DNA of 64,000 nucleotides. It comes from Alistipes sp. (GTDB lineage Bacteria; Bacteroidota; Bacteroidia; Bacteroidales; Rikenellaceae). This document shows positions 32,752 through 43,909 of the stretch, one piece after another (position 1 is the stretch's first letter; every line of letters begins with the position of its first letter). The notes beneath the pieces were generated by a model, which did no database searches, was not told where the DNA came from, and was given only the letters and a program-made list of their open reading frames with translations. The stretch spans positions 1-64,000 of the forward strand of contig JAGCMF010000032.1 in assembly GCA_017646625.1 (NCBI GenBank), written 5' to 3'. A program made the translations under genes and the position numbers.

Positions 32752-34095
32752 ATGAGAGCAATTAAGACTCGTCTTATAGTTATGAACTTCCTACAGTTTG
32801 CTGTATGGGGCTCATATCTTACATGTGTAGGTCAATTTTTGGGCAAGGTAGGACTCGGTGATTACATATCATGGTTCTACATTGCGCAGGGCATAGTATC
32901 TATCTTCATGCCCGCAATAATGGGTATCATTGCCGATAAGTACATACAGCCACAGCGTCTTCTCGGTCTATCACATATCATTGCTGGTGGTTTCATGGCA
33001 ATTGCAGCATACTACGGTATTGAAGCAACGCATATTGCTGCCGAGAATATCGCCAACAAGGAGTTCGTGGGCGACATATGGCCTATATTCATCCCTTACA
33101 TATTGAGTGTTGCCTTCTACATGCCTACCATAGCACTCTCTAACACCGTAGCCTTCGGCACACTCACACGTGCAGGGCTCAACTTTGTCAAGGCATTCCC
33201 TCCAATCCGCACCCTTGGCACCGTAGGTTTTATCGCCTCTATGTGGTTGGTAAATAGCGTATCTTTCGGCCTCGAGCTCACAGCACAGCAGACATACATG
33301 CAGCTTGTGGTATGTAGCATCCTCGGCATCTTCCTCGGCATCTATAGCTTCACTCTTCCCGCATGTCCACTCAACAAGAGTGACGAGAAGAAGAGCCTCG
33401 CACAGCGCCTCGGCCTTGATGCCTTCAAGCTCTTCAAGAGCAAGCAGATGGCCCTGTTCTTCATCTTCTCGATGCTCCTTGGCGTGTCGTTGCAGATTAC
33501 AAATGGCTTTGCCACACCATACATAGAGAGCTTCTCGGCCACATCAGACAGCTGGTTTGCTAACAACCCAACAATGCTTGTATCTATATCGCAGATATCG
33601 GAGGCATTGTGCATCCTCATGACATCATTCTTCCTTATCCGTTTCGGCATTAAGCGCGTTATGCTCATCGCCATGTTTGCCTGGGTATTCCGCTTCGGAC
33701 TCTTTGGCGTAGGTAATACGGAGGCCGCTATGGGCATCTTGGCACTCATCATGTCGTGCATCGTCTACGGCGTTGCCTTCGACTTCTTCAACGTGTCGGG
33801 AGCTATGTTTGTGCAGCAGGAGGCACCCAAGGCTATGCAGGGTAGCGCACAGGGTCTCTTCATGCTAATGACAAATGGTGTGGGTGCCTCTGTTGGTACT
33901 TATATCGCGGGTAAGGTTGTAGATCACTACTGCACATGGGAGGGTGGTCACCTCATCTCACGCCCCGAGTTTGCCAACGGCTGGCAGAACACATGGTTCA
34001 TCTTTGCGGGCTATGCCCTTGTTGTGGCACTCCTCTTCTGGGTGATGTTTAAGTATAAGCACAACCCCAACAACATTGCAGAGCTCAAGCACTAA
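32752..34095 (+). CDS. Nucleoside:H+ symporter family MFS transporter
   Basis: A 447-aa protein with about twelve membrane helices, similar to the NupG/XapB nucleoside permeases (NHS family of MFS). The N-terminal MNFLQFAVWGSYLTCVGQFL and the IADKYIQPQRLLGLSHI loop are typical. It imports nucleosides with protons across the inner membrane; the specificity cannot be read from sequence. A hairpin at 34114-34135 lies between it and rarA. Confidence 0.85.
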   Translation: MRAIKTRLIVMNFLQFAVWGSYLTCVGQFLGKVGLGDYISWFYIAQGIVSIFMPAIMGIIADKYIQPQRLLGLSHIIAGGFMAIAAYYGIEATHIAAENIANKEFVGDIWPIFIPYILSVAFYMPTIALSNTVAFGTLTRAGLNFVKAFPPIRTLGTVGFIASMWLVNSVSFGLELTAQQTYMQLVVCSILGIFLGIYSFTLPACPLNKSDEKKSLAQRLGLDAFKLFKSKQMALFFIFSMLLGVSLQITNGFATPYIESFSATSDSWFANNPTMLVSISQISEALCILMTSFFLIRFGIKRVMLIAMFAWVFRFGLFGVGNTEAAMGILALIMSCIVYGVAFDFFNVSGAMFVQQEAPKAMQGSAQGLFMLMTNGVGASVGTYIAGKVVDHYCTWEGGHLISRPEFANGWQNTWFIFAGYALVVALLFWVMFKYKHNPNNIAELKH

Positions 34096-34113
34096 TATAT
34101 ATTAAAGTATAAT

Positions 34114-34135
34114 GAGGGTGTTTTGCGACACCCTC
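34114..34135 (+). terminator. Stem-loop between the transporter gene and rarA
   Basis: GAGGGTGT (34114-34121) and ACACCCTC (34128-34135) form an 8-bp stem 18 bases after the transporter stop codon. The following T content is modest, so termination may be partial. Confidence 0.55.
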
Positions 34136-34147
34136 GATTTATCTATC

Positions 34148-35428
34148 ATGGCACTACAACCTTTGGCAGAACGTCTGCGTCCGCAGAGCCTCGACGACTA
34201 CATAGGACAGAAGCATCTTGTAGGTGAGAATGGCGTATTTCGCAAGTTTATCGCCTCGGGCAGCGTACCCTCATTCATACTATGGGGACCTCCGGGCGTG
34301 GGTAAGACTACGCTTGCCAAGATTGTTGCCACAGCCCTTGACAGACCATTCTACACACTCTCGGCAGTGACATCTGGCGTTAAGGATGTGCGCGATGTCA
34401 TAGAGAAGGCAAAGAACCAACACCTCTTCAATGCGCGCCCCGCATTCCTGTTTATCGATGAGATACACAGGTTTAATAAGTCGCAGCAGGACTCGCTGCT
34501 TGGTGCTGTTGAGCAAGGCATAGTGACGCTTATAGGCGCCACCACGGAGAACCCATCCTTCGAGGTCATATCGCCACTCTTGAGTCGCTGTCAGGTGTAT
34601 GTCCTCAAGCCCATGACCGACGATGAGCTACAGGAGCTTCTCGACCGTGCGCTACATGGCGACGAGCTGCTGCAGAGATATAACATCGAGGTGCGTGAGA
34701 CGGAGGCACTCTTCCGCTTCTCGGGCGGCGACGCACGCAAGCTACTCAACATATTGGATATAGTCATTGGCGCTTCGGGCATGAATGTTATCATCGATGA
34801 TAAGCATGTCACCGAGTGCCTACAGCAGAACATTGCTCTCTACGATAAGGGTGGCGAGCAGCACTACGACGTAATATCGGCATTCATCAAGTCGGTACGT
34901 GGCAGCGACCCTAATGCTGCGATATACTACCTTGCGCGCATGCTCGCTGGTGGCGAGGAGCCACGCTTCATTGCCCGCCGCCTTGTCATCCTTGCATCCG
35001 AGGATATAGGTCTTGCCAATCCAAATGCTCTGCTTCTGGCAAATGCATGCTTTGATGCTGTGCATAACATCGGCATGCCCGAGGCGCGCATACCTCTTGC
35101 CGAGACCACCATATACCTTGCCACAAGCCCCAAGAGCAACTCGGCATATGCAGCTATAAACATGGCACTCAAGATGGTTGAGCACGACAGCACAAATAGG
35201 CCTGTGCCACTACACCTACGCAATGCCCCCACAAAGCTTATGGGCGAGATGGGCTATGGTGCGGAGTATAAGTATGCTCACGACTATGCGGGTAACTTCG
35301 TTCGCCAGGAGTTTATGCCCGAGGGGTTGTCGGGTCGCCGCCTCTACACCCCAAACACACACAATGCGCAGGAGGCGAAGATTGCAGAACGCATGACAGC
35401 GCTATGGGGTGACAAATATGGCAAGTAG
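34148..35428 (+). CDS. rarA: Replication-associated recombination protein A (MgsA/RarA AAA+ ATPase)
   Basis: A clamp-loader-like AAA+ ATPase acting at stalled replication forks. Walker A is GPPGVGKTTL near residue 45, Walker B is LFIDEIHRF near 102, and sensor 2/C-terminal tetramerisation sequence follows (ASEDIGLANPNALLLANACFDAV). I start at MALQPLAERLRPQ (427 aa), since the longer frame begins inside the preceding hairpin. Confidence 0.93.
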   Translation: MALQPLAERLRPQSLDDYIGQKHLVGENGVFRKFIASGSVPSFILWGPPGVGKTTLAKIVATALDRPFYTLSAVTSGVKDVRDVIEKAKNQHLFNARPAFLFIDEIHRFNKSQQDSLLGAVEQGIVTLIGATTENPSFEVISPLLSRCQVYVLKPMTDDELQELLDRALHGDELLQRYNIEVRETEALFRFSGGDARKLLNILDIVIGASGMNVIIDDKHVTECLQQNIALYDKGGEQHYDVISAFIKSVRGSDPNAAIYYLARMLAGGEEPRFIARRLVILASEDIGLANPNALLLANACFDAVHNIGMPEARIPLAETTIYLATSPKSNSAYAAINMALKMVEHDSTNRPVPLHLRNAPTKLMGEMGYGAEYKYAHDYAGNFVRQEFMPEGLSGRRLYTPNTHNAQEAKIAERMTALWGDKYGK

Positions 35429-35431
35429 GAG

Positions 35432-35490
35432 TGACAAAATGTCAGTTTACAGACAAAACGTCTATACATGGATGCTATAAGATACCTTTG
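35432..35490 (+). promoter_or_regulatory. Regulatory region of groESL
   Basis: Two short inverted repeats, TGACA-AAA-TGTCA at 35432-35444 and AGAC-AAAA-CGTCT ending near 35463, precede a TACCTTTG box at 35483-35490, about 70 bases before groES. No TTTG -33 element is in place, so control by another factor acting on the repeats is possible; that is inference. Confidence 0.45.
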
Positions 35491-35558
35491 GTATAGAGAT
35501 TGCTGCGAGAGTGAATCAAACAGAAAATAATATTTAAACATAAAACTTAAGAACTATT

Positions 35559-35831
35559 ATGGCACTAAAACCACTTTCAGACCGTGTATTGGTAAAGCCC
35601 AATCCAGCAGAGGAGAAGACCGCAGGTGGTCTCTTCATCCCCGACACAGCCAAGGAGAAGCCTCTCATGGGTAAGGTTGTAGCAGCTGGTCCAGGCACAG
35701 CAGATGTAAAGATGGAGGTTAAGGTTGGCGACACCGTTATGTATGGCAAGTACGCCGGCACAGAACTCAACTACGAGGGTGAGGACTACCTCGTGATGAA
35801 GCAGTCAGACATCATCGCCGTTATCGACTAA
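35559..35831 (+). CDS. groES: Co-chaperonin GroES
   Basis: The 90-aa lid of the GroEL folding chamber. [35 protein letters not shown] is the standard N terminus with the mobile loop, and the C-terminal [17 protein letters not shown] is complete. Directly upstream of groEL (60-base gap) in the usual operon. Confidence 0.98.
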   Translation: MALKPLSDRVLVKPNPAEEKTAGGLFIPDTAKEKPLMGKVVAAGPGTADVKMEVKVGDTVMYGKYAGTELNYEGEDYLVMKQSDIIAVID

Positions 35832-35873
35832 CGATGTGGGCGACATGCGATAACTAATAATTACAAACACTAA

Positions 35874-37523
<1,650 letters not shown>

Positions 37524-37554
37524 CGAGACTATACTATATACTATAGTAACCTAC

Positions 37555-37586
37555 GGGGTTGTCCATCAGGCGTGGTGGGCAACCCC
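37555..37586 (+). terminator. Terminator of groESL
   Basis: GGGGTTGTCC (37555-37564) pairs with GGGCAACCCC (37577-37586) with one wobble, followed by a T-rich stretch. Confidence 0.85.
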
Positions 37587-37702
37587 ATTTACTTTATTGT
37601 TTGATAGATGTTGACACTTCACCGACTCTCACCACCGCAAGATATTACTCATGTAATAGCACATTTTTTCAATAAACTGTTGGTTGGATAGAAAACATTT
37701 AC

Positions 37703-37987
37703 TATATTTGCACTGCATACTATCCTTATTTTCATAGCGTAGTAAATCGTGTTATTTGATATGACGACCTTTCCAACACCTTGTCGGGGGGGGGATTTTA
37801 TGCTCATTATTAGCGATTTAGCACGTATACAAACATAGAGGATAGTATGAGATATTACTCGGAGATAGCCTTGGCTAACACTCCGAGGTGTTGTTGTCCT
37901 GGATGTTAGCATATTGCACGACACCTCGATATTAGGTACGCGACTACTTAAACAACATTTTTATACACACAACTAATTTATTATTTT
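37703..37987 (+). promoter_or_regulatory. Promoter and long structured leader of the beta-helix lipoprotein gene
   Basis: A TATATTTG box (37703-37710) predicts a start near 37717 and a leader of about 270 bases. The leader begins with CATACTATCC (37716-37725), whose complement is at 37840-37849. It carries a G9 tract (37786-37794), and further on it has three overlapping, mutually exclusive stems around CTCCGAGGTG (37881-37890). On the minus strand a TATGTTTG box lies at 37837-37830. No protein is apparent in 37587-37987. Confidence 0.5.
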
Positions 37988-40900
37988 ATGAAAGCTAGAT
38001 TTTTCGCTTTGGCGGCTTTGGTGCTAGGTTTAGCATCATGCCAGAACGACTTCGACGACGCTAATGTAGGCGTCGGTGGCGAGGTCGACTTCCAGCTTGC
38101 TGTCTCTGCTCCAGAGTTTGGTGCTACACGTGCCGACCAGGATGGACAGAATGGTTATGATAGCGCTTTCGGTGCTATCGACTACCTATCAGAGGCTGAT
38201 TGGGCTAATGTAGACCTTCGTTACTCTTTGGAGGTTTACGACTACGATCCAGCAACCAAGACTATTGGTGATATTGTTAAGGATCGTATGGTAAAGGTAC
38301 TTGACACGTACGAGCCTGTAGTGTTCGACCTTCGTCTTGTTCCTAACCGTCACTACCACTTCGTAGTATTTGCTGACTTTGTTGAGGAGGATTCTGTTGA
38401 TACTCTTCCTACAGTTGAGGCACAGGCAAATATTGGTAAGCACCATGAAATCGGCGCTACTCTTGCAGACATCCGTCTTAAGGCTGATGCTATCAACAAC
38501 GAGCTTACTGACGCTTACTTTGCAACTGCACAGTTTGAGATTAAGAACTCTGCTGCAAAGGATATGGTTTTGCGTCGTCCTTATGGTAAGGTACGTGTTG
38601 TTGCTACTGACCTTGCAGAGCTCAACCTCAACGTTGAGGCTACAAGCGTGAAGGTTACTTACACAGCGCCTAACGCTAACAAGTTCAATGCTGTTAATGG
38701 CACAATCTCTGGTGAGGGTGCTACAACATTCGAGGCTACTTATAATGTTGCTACTGACACATATAGTGAGTACACAGTAGGTTATGATGCACTTGAGACA
38801 ACTGCTCCTAACGGCACTGTTCGCAATTCACACATGACACTCTCTACTGACTACATCCTTGCAACTGACTCACAGGAGCCTATCCAGTTCAGCGTAGAGG
38901 TGTTTGACAAGAACGGCCAGTCTATCAAGGAGACAGTATTCTCTACTGATATCCCAGTACAGCGTAACTACCTCACTACAGTTATCGGTAACGTTCTTAC
39001 TACTGGTACAGAGATTAACGTATCTATCGACGATAACTTCTACCGTCCAGAGGAGGTTATTGAGGCCATAACTGTTAAGGATCAGAAGGGTTTCATTGAT
39101 GCTCTTGCTACAGCAGCAAACCAGGAGTATGCAGTTATCGAGCTCACAAACGATATTGAGTGGACAACAGGTGCTGGCATTGGCTCTACACCACTTATCG
39201 GCGCTAATGCCATTACAGAGAACCTTGTAATCTACGGTAATGGTAGCAAGCTCATAGCAAAGGGCAGTGGCGTAGGTTCAATCCGTATGGCAAATGGTGG
39301 TACACTTACTCTCAACGATGTAGTTGTTGTTGATGAGTCTGTATCATATGCAGAGAATAGCTGGGAGTATGGTTACTTGGAGTTCGCAGGTAAGATTGTA
39401 TTCAACAACTGCGTATTCGAGAATGCTATCATGGTTCAGTCAGAGGATAACGAGGTTGTAAGCAATGTATGCTTCAACACTTGCGCATTCAACTCTAACG
39501 ATGCTAACCAGTATGACGTTTGGGTTGCTGATGGTCGTGTATTCTTCAACGACTGCGACATCGAGGGTTACCGTGGTATCAAGATGCATGAGGCTTATGG
39601 TTCAGAGGTGGTAGAGGTTGTTATCGACGGCTGCCGCTTCACTAACCTTTCAAAGAAGCCAGGTGTTGCTATGGGTGATCTTAACGCCGAGACAAAGGTT
39701 GTTATTAAGAACTCTACATTCACAAACTGCCAGGCTGGTGACCAGGGTCTATACATCTACGAGACTGACACAGACGTTACATCATTCAACTTCATTTTGG
39801 AGAATAACACTGTAGCATTCACAGCTAATACAAATGAGACTATTGAAGAGGCTATTGCAAAGGGTGGCGACATGGTTGTTGTAGCAGCTGGTGAGTATAC
39901 ATTCCCTGCGGCTTCAGTTAAGGCTGGTCAGACTATCGTTTGTGAGGAGGGCACTGTATTTACTGGTAAATCAAACCTTAATATCAACGGTGCAACTGTT
40001 ATCGGTGCTACTTTCGAGAGCGGAAGCGATAATCTTGTAGCAAATTATAGCACGATTAATGGTATATACAAGAATTGTGTATTCAATGGTGATTTGAAAT
40101 TCAGTAATGCTGGCGAGACTGTTGTGTTCGAGAATTGTGTATTCAACGGTCCCGACTATGCTTTGCATTTTGACACTGCTGTTGCCAACTCACATGTAAT
40201 TCTCAAGGGTTGCGAGGTTAACAGTGACTGGCGTGTCGCAATTGGTGCTGCTGTATCAATGTTCGAGGCTATTGATACTAAGTTCAATGTTGCTGGCTTT
40301 ATCAATTTGTGGGGTAAGGCTAAATTCACTAATTGTGCATTTAATAAGCCTTATTACTGGATCTGCTGCATGGATACCACTGAGTTTACTAACTGTACTT
40401 GCGAGGGTCGTGATCTTGTCGCTGATGATATCCGTATCGAGGATACAGTTATTAATATAAATGACGAGTTATTTACATCAAGTAATGAAGGCCTCAAGGT
40501 CGCGCTCGAGAATAATGCCTCTGTCGTTAATCTTCTTGCTGGCAACTACGAGCTTTCTGGCTTGAACTTCGCAGCTAACGATGTTACTTTGAAAGGTGTA
40601 GACAAGGCTAATGTGGTTTTGAACCTTGAGAATAGTATCTATCTTCAGAACAAGAGCGTAACTCTCGAGAACTTGACTTACAACCTCAATGCTGGTAAGG
40701 GTTACACTGAGCAGGCATTTGCATTTGTTCACCACGCTACTGCTTTCAACCTTAAGAACTGTAATGTAAACCGTCTTCGTCTAAACGTTCACGAGGCAAA
40801 CATCGAGGGTTGTACATTCACTCTTAACACTTCAAGCGGTTTCGATGGCTACTGCATCTACTACTATGGTAATGATAACTCAACTGTAAATGTTAAGAAC

Positions 40901-41188
40901 TCTACTTTCGCTACTGCTGGTAAGGGTATCTGCATCTACAGCGAGCACGCTAAGGCTTACAACCTCAATGTTGACAAGTGTTCATTCACTTCATCAGATT
41001 CTGCAACTGATAAGGCAGCCATCCAGATGCACACCGAGCTTGGTATCTATGGTAATGTTAAGATTACTGATACAACAGCTACTGGTTTTGCTGATATCAA
41101 CGGCGGTCTTTGGAATGAGCTTAACAACAACACCAAGGTTGCAACAGACAAGTTCGACATTTGGGTTGATGGCACTCAGGTTCACTAA
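37988..41188 (+). CDS. Large surface lipoprotein: DUF6562/fimbrillin-like N terminus plus parallel beta-helix
   Basis: A 1066-aa lipoprotein (MKARFFALAALVLGLASC, lipobox Cys at 19). Residues ~30-360 resemble the fimbrillin/DUF6562-type domain of Bacteroidales surface proteins, including an ATRAD-like cleavage-site neighbourhood near residue 47 and the strand IPVQRNYLTTVIGNVLTTG near 320. Residues ~370-1050 form two blocks of right-handed beta-helix repeats with stacked Asn and Phe/Cys positions (FNNCVFENAIM, FNTCAFNSND, FNDCDIEGYRG, FENCVFNGPDY). Such proteins are likely cell-surface adhesins or glycan-binding. Preceded by an unusual structured leader. Confidence 0.8.
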   Translation: MKARFFALAALVLGLASCQNDFDDANVGVGGEVDFQLAVSAPEFGATRADQDGQNGYDSAFGAIDYLSEADWANVDLRYSLEVYDYDPATKTIGDIVKDRMVKVLDTYEPVVFDLRLVPNRHYHFVVFADFVEEDSVDTLPTVEAQANIGKHHEIGATLADIRLKADAINNELTDAYFATAQFEIKNSAAKDMVLRRPYGKVRVVATDLAELNLNVEATSVKVTYTAPNANKFNAVNGTISGEGATTFEATYNVATDTYSEYTVGYDALETTAPNGTVRNSHMTLSTDYILATDSQEPIQFSVEVFDKNGQSIKETVFSTDIPVQRNYLTTVIGNVLTTGTEINVSIDDNFYRPEEVIEAITVKDQKGFIDALATAANQEYAVIELTNDIEWTTGAGIGSTPLIGANAITENLVIYGNGSKLIAKGSGVGSIRMANGGTLTLNDVVVVDESVSYAENSWEYGYLEFAGKIVFNNCVFENAIMVQSEDNEVVSNVCFNTCAFNSNDANQYDVWVADGRVFFNDCDIEGYRGIKMHEAYGSEVVEVVIDGCRFTNLSKKPGVAMGDLNAETKVVIKNSTFTNCQAGDQGLYIYETDTDVTSFNFILENNTVAFTANTNETIEEAIAKGGDMVVVAAGEYTFPAASVKAGQTIVCEEGTVFTGKSNLNINGATVIGATFESGSDNLVANYSTINGIYKNCVFNGDLKFSNAGETVVFENCVFNGPDYALHFDTAVANSHVILKGCEVNSDWRVAIGAAVSMFEAIDTKFNVAGFINLWGKAKFTNCAFNKPYYWICCMDTTEFTNCTCEGRDLVADDIRIEDTVININDELFTSSNEGLKVALENNASVVNLLAGNYELSGLNFAANDVTLKGVDKANVVLNLENSIYLQNKSVTLENLTYNLNAGKGYTEQAFAFVHHATAFNLKNCNVNRLRLNVHEANIEGCTFTLNTSSGFDGYCIYYYGNDNSTVNVKNSTFATAGKGICIYSEHAKAYNLNVDKCSFTSSDSATDKAAIQMHTELGIYGNVKITDTTATGFADINGGLWNELNNNTKVATDKFDIWVDGTQVH

Positions 41189-41206
41189 TAGAACAGACCC
41201 AATATT

Positions 41207-41240
41207 AAAGCAGCATCCTTCGGGGTGCTGCTTTTTTTTG
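41207..41240 (+). terminator. Terminator of the beta-helix lipoprotein gene
   Basis: AAAGCAGCATCC (41207-41218) with GGTGCTGCTTT (41224-41234), followed by a run of Ts: a standard intrinsic terminator. Confidence 0.9.
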
Positions 41241-41270
41241 TCTCAAATAATCTACATAGAGCCTAACTGA

Positions 41271-41681
41271 CTACAAAGAATGGCCTCCGTAGCCAGGCTC
41301 GATAAGCTCAATCTCTATATTATCGCCCGACCATGGACTAATCTCGAAGGTGTGAGCATAGAGTGGTGAATCATTGAAGAGTGCCTCGACACGCAACTCT
41401 ACAGGCTCAACAGCCTCCAAATCGCGGGTGCGCGGAAGCGTGTGGGGAATAAGATATATATATATGGTAACGACATTAGCAGGATCGGTGTGAAACCTAA
41501 AGTCACGTGGCTTATAGCCCACAGGAGGCTCATCGATAAAGGAGCCTACAGGTGCAACATCTATCCTCTCCTTGAACAACTGTATATGTCGTCCCTCGCG
41601 GTCCACATCGACCATAACAACCACGTTAAACTTCCAAAACTCCTCATGCGACGAGCTGATAAAGATATCAAAAGGTGCCAT
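41271..41681 (-). CDS. Conserved-looking small cytosolic protein, function unknown
   Basis: I start at MAPFDIFISSSHEEFWKFNVVV (41681), giving 136 aa; the longest frame starts at 41723. No signal peptide or membrane helix; beta-rich, acidic, ending PGYGGHSL. I do not recognise the family. It is divergent from the DUF177 gene. Confidence 0.55.
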   Translation of the reverse strand: MAPFDIFISSSHEEFWKFNVVVMVDVDREGRHIQLFKERIDVAPVGSFIDEPPVGYKPRDFRFHTDPANVVTIYIYLIPHTLPRTRDLEAVEPVELRVEALFNDSPLYAHTFEISPWSGDNIEIELIEPGYGGHSL

Positions 41682-41748
41682 AACAACAACTATTTTTTGG
41701 GCGCAACACGCTTTTTTGTACAAAACTTTGCCACAAAAATAGTAATAA

Positions 41749-41780
41749 TTTGCACAATTTAGTTTTTTATCGTAAATTTG
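41749..41780 (+). promoter_or_regulatory. Promoter of the DUF177-rpmF unit
   Basis: TTTG (41749-41752), a 20-base spacer and TAAATTTG (41773-41780), 18 bases before the ATG at 41799. Confidence 0.8.
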
Positions 41781-41798
41781 CAGACTAATTGTGCTGAA

Positions 41799-42356
41799 AT
41801 GGAGCAGATTGGACTATACACAATAGCCTACAAAGGGCTGAAAAATGGTAGTTACGACTTTGATTTTAAGGTAGATAGCGCACTCTTCGAGGCCTATGAG
41901 ACCGAGGAGATTAAGGGCGGCAACTGCGATGTGCGCATTACGCTACAGCGCAGCGAGTCTATGTTGGAGCTAAACGTGGCGATTGAAGGAACGGTAATAT
42001 GTGAGTGTGACCGCTGCCTCGAGGACTGCGATATTCCAGTAGACTACAACGGCGACCTGGTGGTTAAGTTCTCCGATGAGACAGACTACTACGATGGCGA
42101 GGTGATGTGGATATCGCCAGCAGATGACATGCTCGACCTTACGCAGTATATATACGAGAGCATAGTACTCTCACTACCCTACAGCCGCGTGCACGAAGAG
42201 GGTGAGTGTAACCCCGACATGTTGGCCTCATTCACCGAGATTACCGAGGAGGAGCTCGAGGCAATGGAGGCAAAAGCGCAGGAGGAGGATGTCGTAGGTC
42301 TCGACGACCACAACAAGAGCATCCTCGAGGCACTAAAGAGTTCACTCGAGGAGTAG
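41799..42356 (+). CDS. DUF177 / YceD-family protein
   Basis: A 185-aa protein of the DUF177 family (YceD in E. coli), linked to 23S rRNA maturation and almost always encoded next to rpmF. The signature CDRCLEDC near residue 70 (CxxC with a later Cys) and the acidic TQYIYESIVLSLP region are present. Start chosen at MEQIGLYTIAYKG to fit the promoter. Followed after 99 bases by rpmF. Confidence 0.88.
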   Translation: MEQIGLYTIAYKGLKNGSYDFDFKVDSALFEAYETEEIKGGNCDVRITLQRSESMLELNVAIEGTVICECDRCLEDCDIPVDYNGDLVVKFSDETDYYDGEVMWISPADDMLDLTQYIYESIVLSLPYSRVHEEGECNPDMLASFTEITEEELEAMEAKAQEEDVVGLDDHNKSILEALKSSLEE

Positions 42357-42455
42357 GCACAAAAGATGAAAAAATAGAGGTCCGTGCCGTTGCTTATCCG
42401 TCAGGTAGCGACACAGACAAAAGAAAAACATAAAACTTAAAAATTATATTGTAAT

Positions 42456-42641
42456 ATGGCACATCCAAAACACAAAGTCTCTTCTACACGTCGAGACAAG
42501 AGAAGAACTCACTACAAGGCTGTAGTTCCAACTGTAGTTAACTGCTCAAACTGCGGTTCAGCAGTACTCTACCACCGCGTATGCCCAGAGTGTGGCTTCT
42601 ACCGCGGTAAGCTCGCTATCGAGAAGAAGGTAGCAGAGTAA
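42456..42641 (+). CDS. rpmF: 50S ribosomal protein L32
   Basis: 61-aa ribosomal protein: MAHPKHKVSSTRRDKRRTHY and a four-cysteine zinc ribbon (CSNC and CPEC), so the zinc-binding form. Standard location downstream of DUF177. Confidence 0.97.
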   Translation: MAHPKHKVSSTRRDKRRTHYKAVVPTVVNCSNCGSAVLYHRVCPECGFYRGKLAIEKKVAE

Positions 42642-42732
42642 GCTACAGATAAGAGGTGGTCAAGGTAACTTGACACTACGCTTGTCAGCGAATGATAGAT
42701 TACATCATAAAAATCTGCTTCGCACCAAACAT

Positions 42733-42768
42733 GGGGTTGTCCGCAGAACTTGTTGGACAACCCCTTTT
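42733..42768 (+). terminator. Terminator between rpmF and plsX
   Basis: GGGGTTGTCC (42733-42742) is perfectly complementary to GGACAACCCC (42755-42764), then TTTTCT. It separates rpmF from plsX by an apparent transcription stop, 35 bases before the plsX ATG. Confidence 0.8.
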
Positions 42769-42798
42769 CTACACAACAAAACCTAAAAAACTGCAACC

Positions 42799-43845
42799 AT
42801 GATAAAAATCGGTATCGATGCCATGGGCGGTGACTTTGCCCCAGAGGTAGCTGTCGAAGGCGCAGTAATGTCACTCAAACATATAGACAAAGATAGCCGC
42901 ATAGTGCTCTACGGCGACGAGAAACGTATCCGCGAGCTGCTCAAGAAGAACAACTGCGCAGAGAGCAACTTCGAAATCGTGGCTACATCAGAGGTGATAG
43001 AGATGGGTGACCACCCAGCAAAGGCCTTCGTAGCAAAGAAGGACTCGAGCATCACGGTAGGATTCCGCGACCTGGCAGAGGGAAAGATTGACGGCTTCGC
43101 AAGCGCCGGATCTACTGGCGCCATGATGGTCGGCTCTATGCAGGTGATTAAACCTATTGAGGGTGTTATACGCCCTGTGCTCGCAACTCTCATACCTACA
43201 GTATCGGCAGAGCATGGAATACAGCGCGCTGTGCTTATGGACGTGGGCCTAAACGTAGACGCAAAGCCCGAGGTGCTTGCACAGTATGGTCTCCTCGGCT
43301 CGATATACGCCAAGTCGGCACTCAACATGGAGAATCCTCGCGTAGCACTCCTCAACATCGGCGAGGAGGAGGGCAAGGGTAATGCCCAGGCAAAGGCTAC
43401 GTACGACCTTATGAAGGCGGATAAGAGATATAACTTCGTTGGTAATGTCGAGGCATCGTACATCTTCACAGGCAAGATTGGCGATGTTGTAGTGGCAGAT
43501 GCCTTCGTAGGCAACAGCCTTCTAAAGATGGCCGAGGCTCTCTACCGCATCAACTTCAAGCTCGGCGGTGGCAAACCACGCATCAAGAACTTCTTGCGCC
43601 CAATACTTGGTCGCATAGTTCCAAAGCTATACTTCCAGAACGACTTCTGGGACGCTATGAATGCCGAGAGTGTTGGTGGCCTTCAGGTTATGGGCGTTAA
43701 TGCTCCTGTGATGATCGGCCACGGCAGCTCATCAGCACGCGCCATATGCAGCATGATATGCTCTATGGAACGTGACATCAAGAGTAACTTCCCCGCGAAG
43801 CTCCGCGAGGCACTCAAGGAGACAAAGTCAGAGACAGAGGCATAG
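42799..43845 (+). CDS. plsX: Phosphate acyltransferase PlsX
   Basis: Makes acyl-phosphate from acyl-ACP for phospholipid synthesis, at the inner face of the membrane. 348 aa; the N-terminal IGIDAMGGDFAPEV, ASAGSTGAMMVGS near 100, LLNIGEEEGKGN near 190 and GGLQVMGVNAPVMIGHGSS near 295 are family hallmarks. fabH, a common neighbour, is not present downstream; the next gene is convergent. Confidence 0.96.
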   Translation: MIKIGIDAMGGDFAPEVAVEGAVMSLKHIDKDSRIVLYGDEKRIRELLKKNNCAESNFEIVATSEVIEMGDHPAKAFVAKKDSSITVGFRDLAEGKIDGFASAGSTGAMMVGSMQVIKPIEGVIRPVLATLIPTVSAEHGIQRAVLMDVGLNVDAKPEVLAQYGLLGSIYAKSALNMENPRVALLNIGEEEGKGNAQAKATYDLMKADKRYNFVGNVEASYIFTGKIGDVVVADAFVGNSLLKMAEALYRINFKLGGGKPRIKNFLRPILGRIVPKLYFQNDFWDAMNAESVGGLQVMGVNAPVMIGHGSSSARAICSMICSMERDIKSNFPAKLREALKETKSETEA

Positions 43846-43862
43846 TCATAGGATATATAAAT

Positions 43863-43909
43863 AGAGAAGCTGTATAGAGTGCTATTTAGCCCTACTATAC
43901 AGCTTCTCT
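43863..43909. terminator. Bidirectional terminator, plsX / BspA-type gene
   Basis: A perfect 15-bp stem, AGAGAAGCTGTATAG (43863-43877) with CTATACAGCTTCTCT (43895-43909), between convergent genes. Confidence 0.85.
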
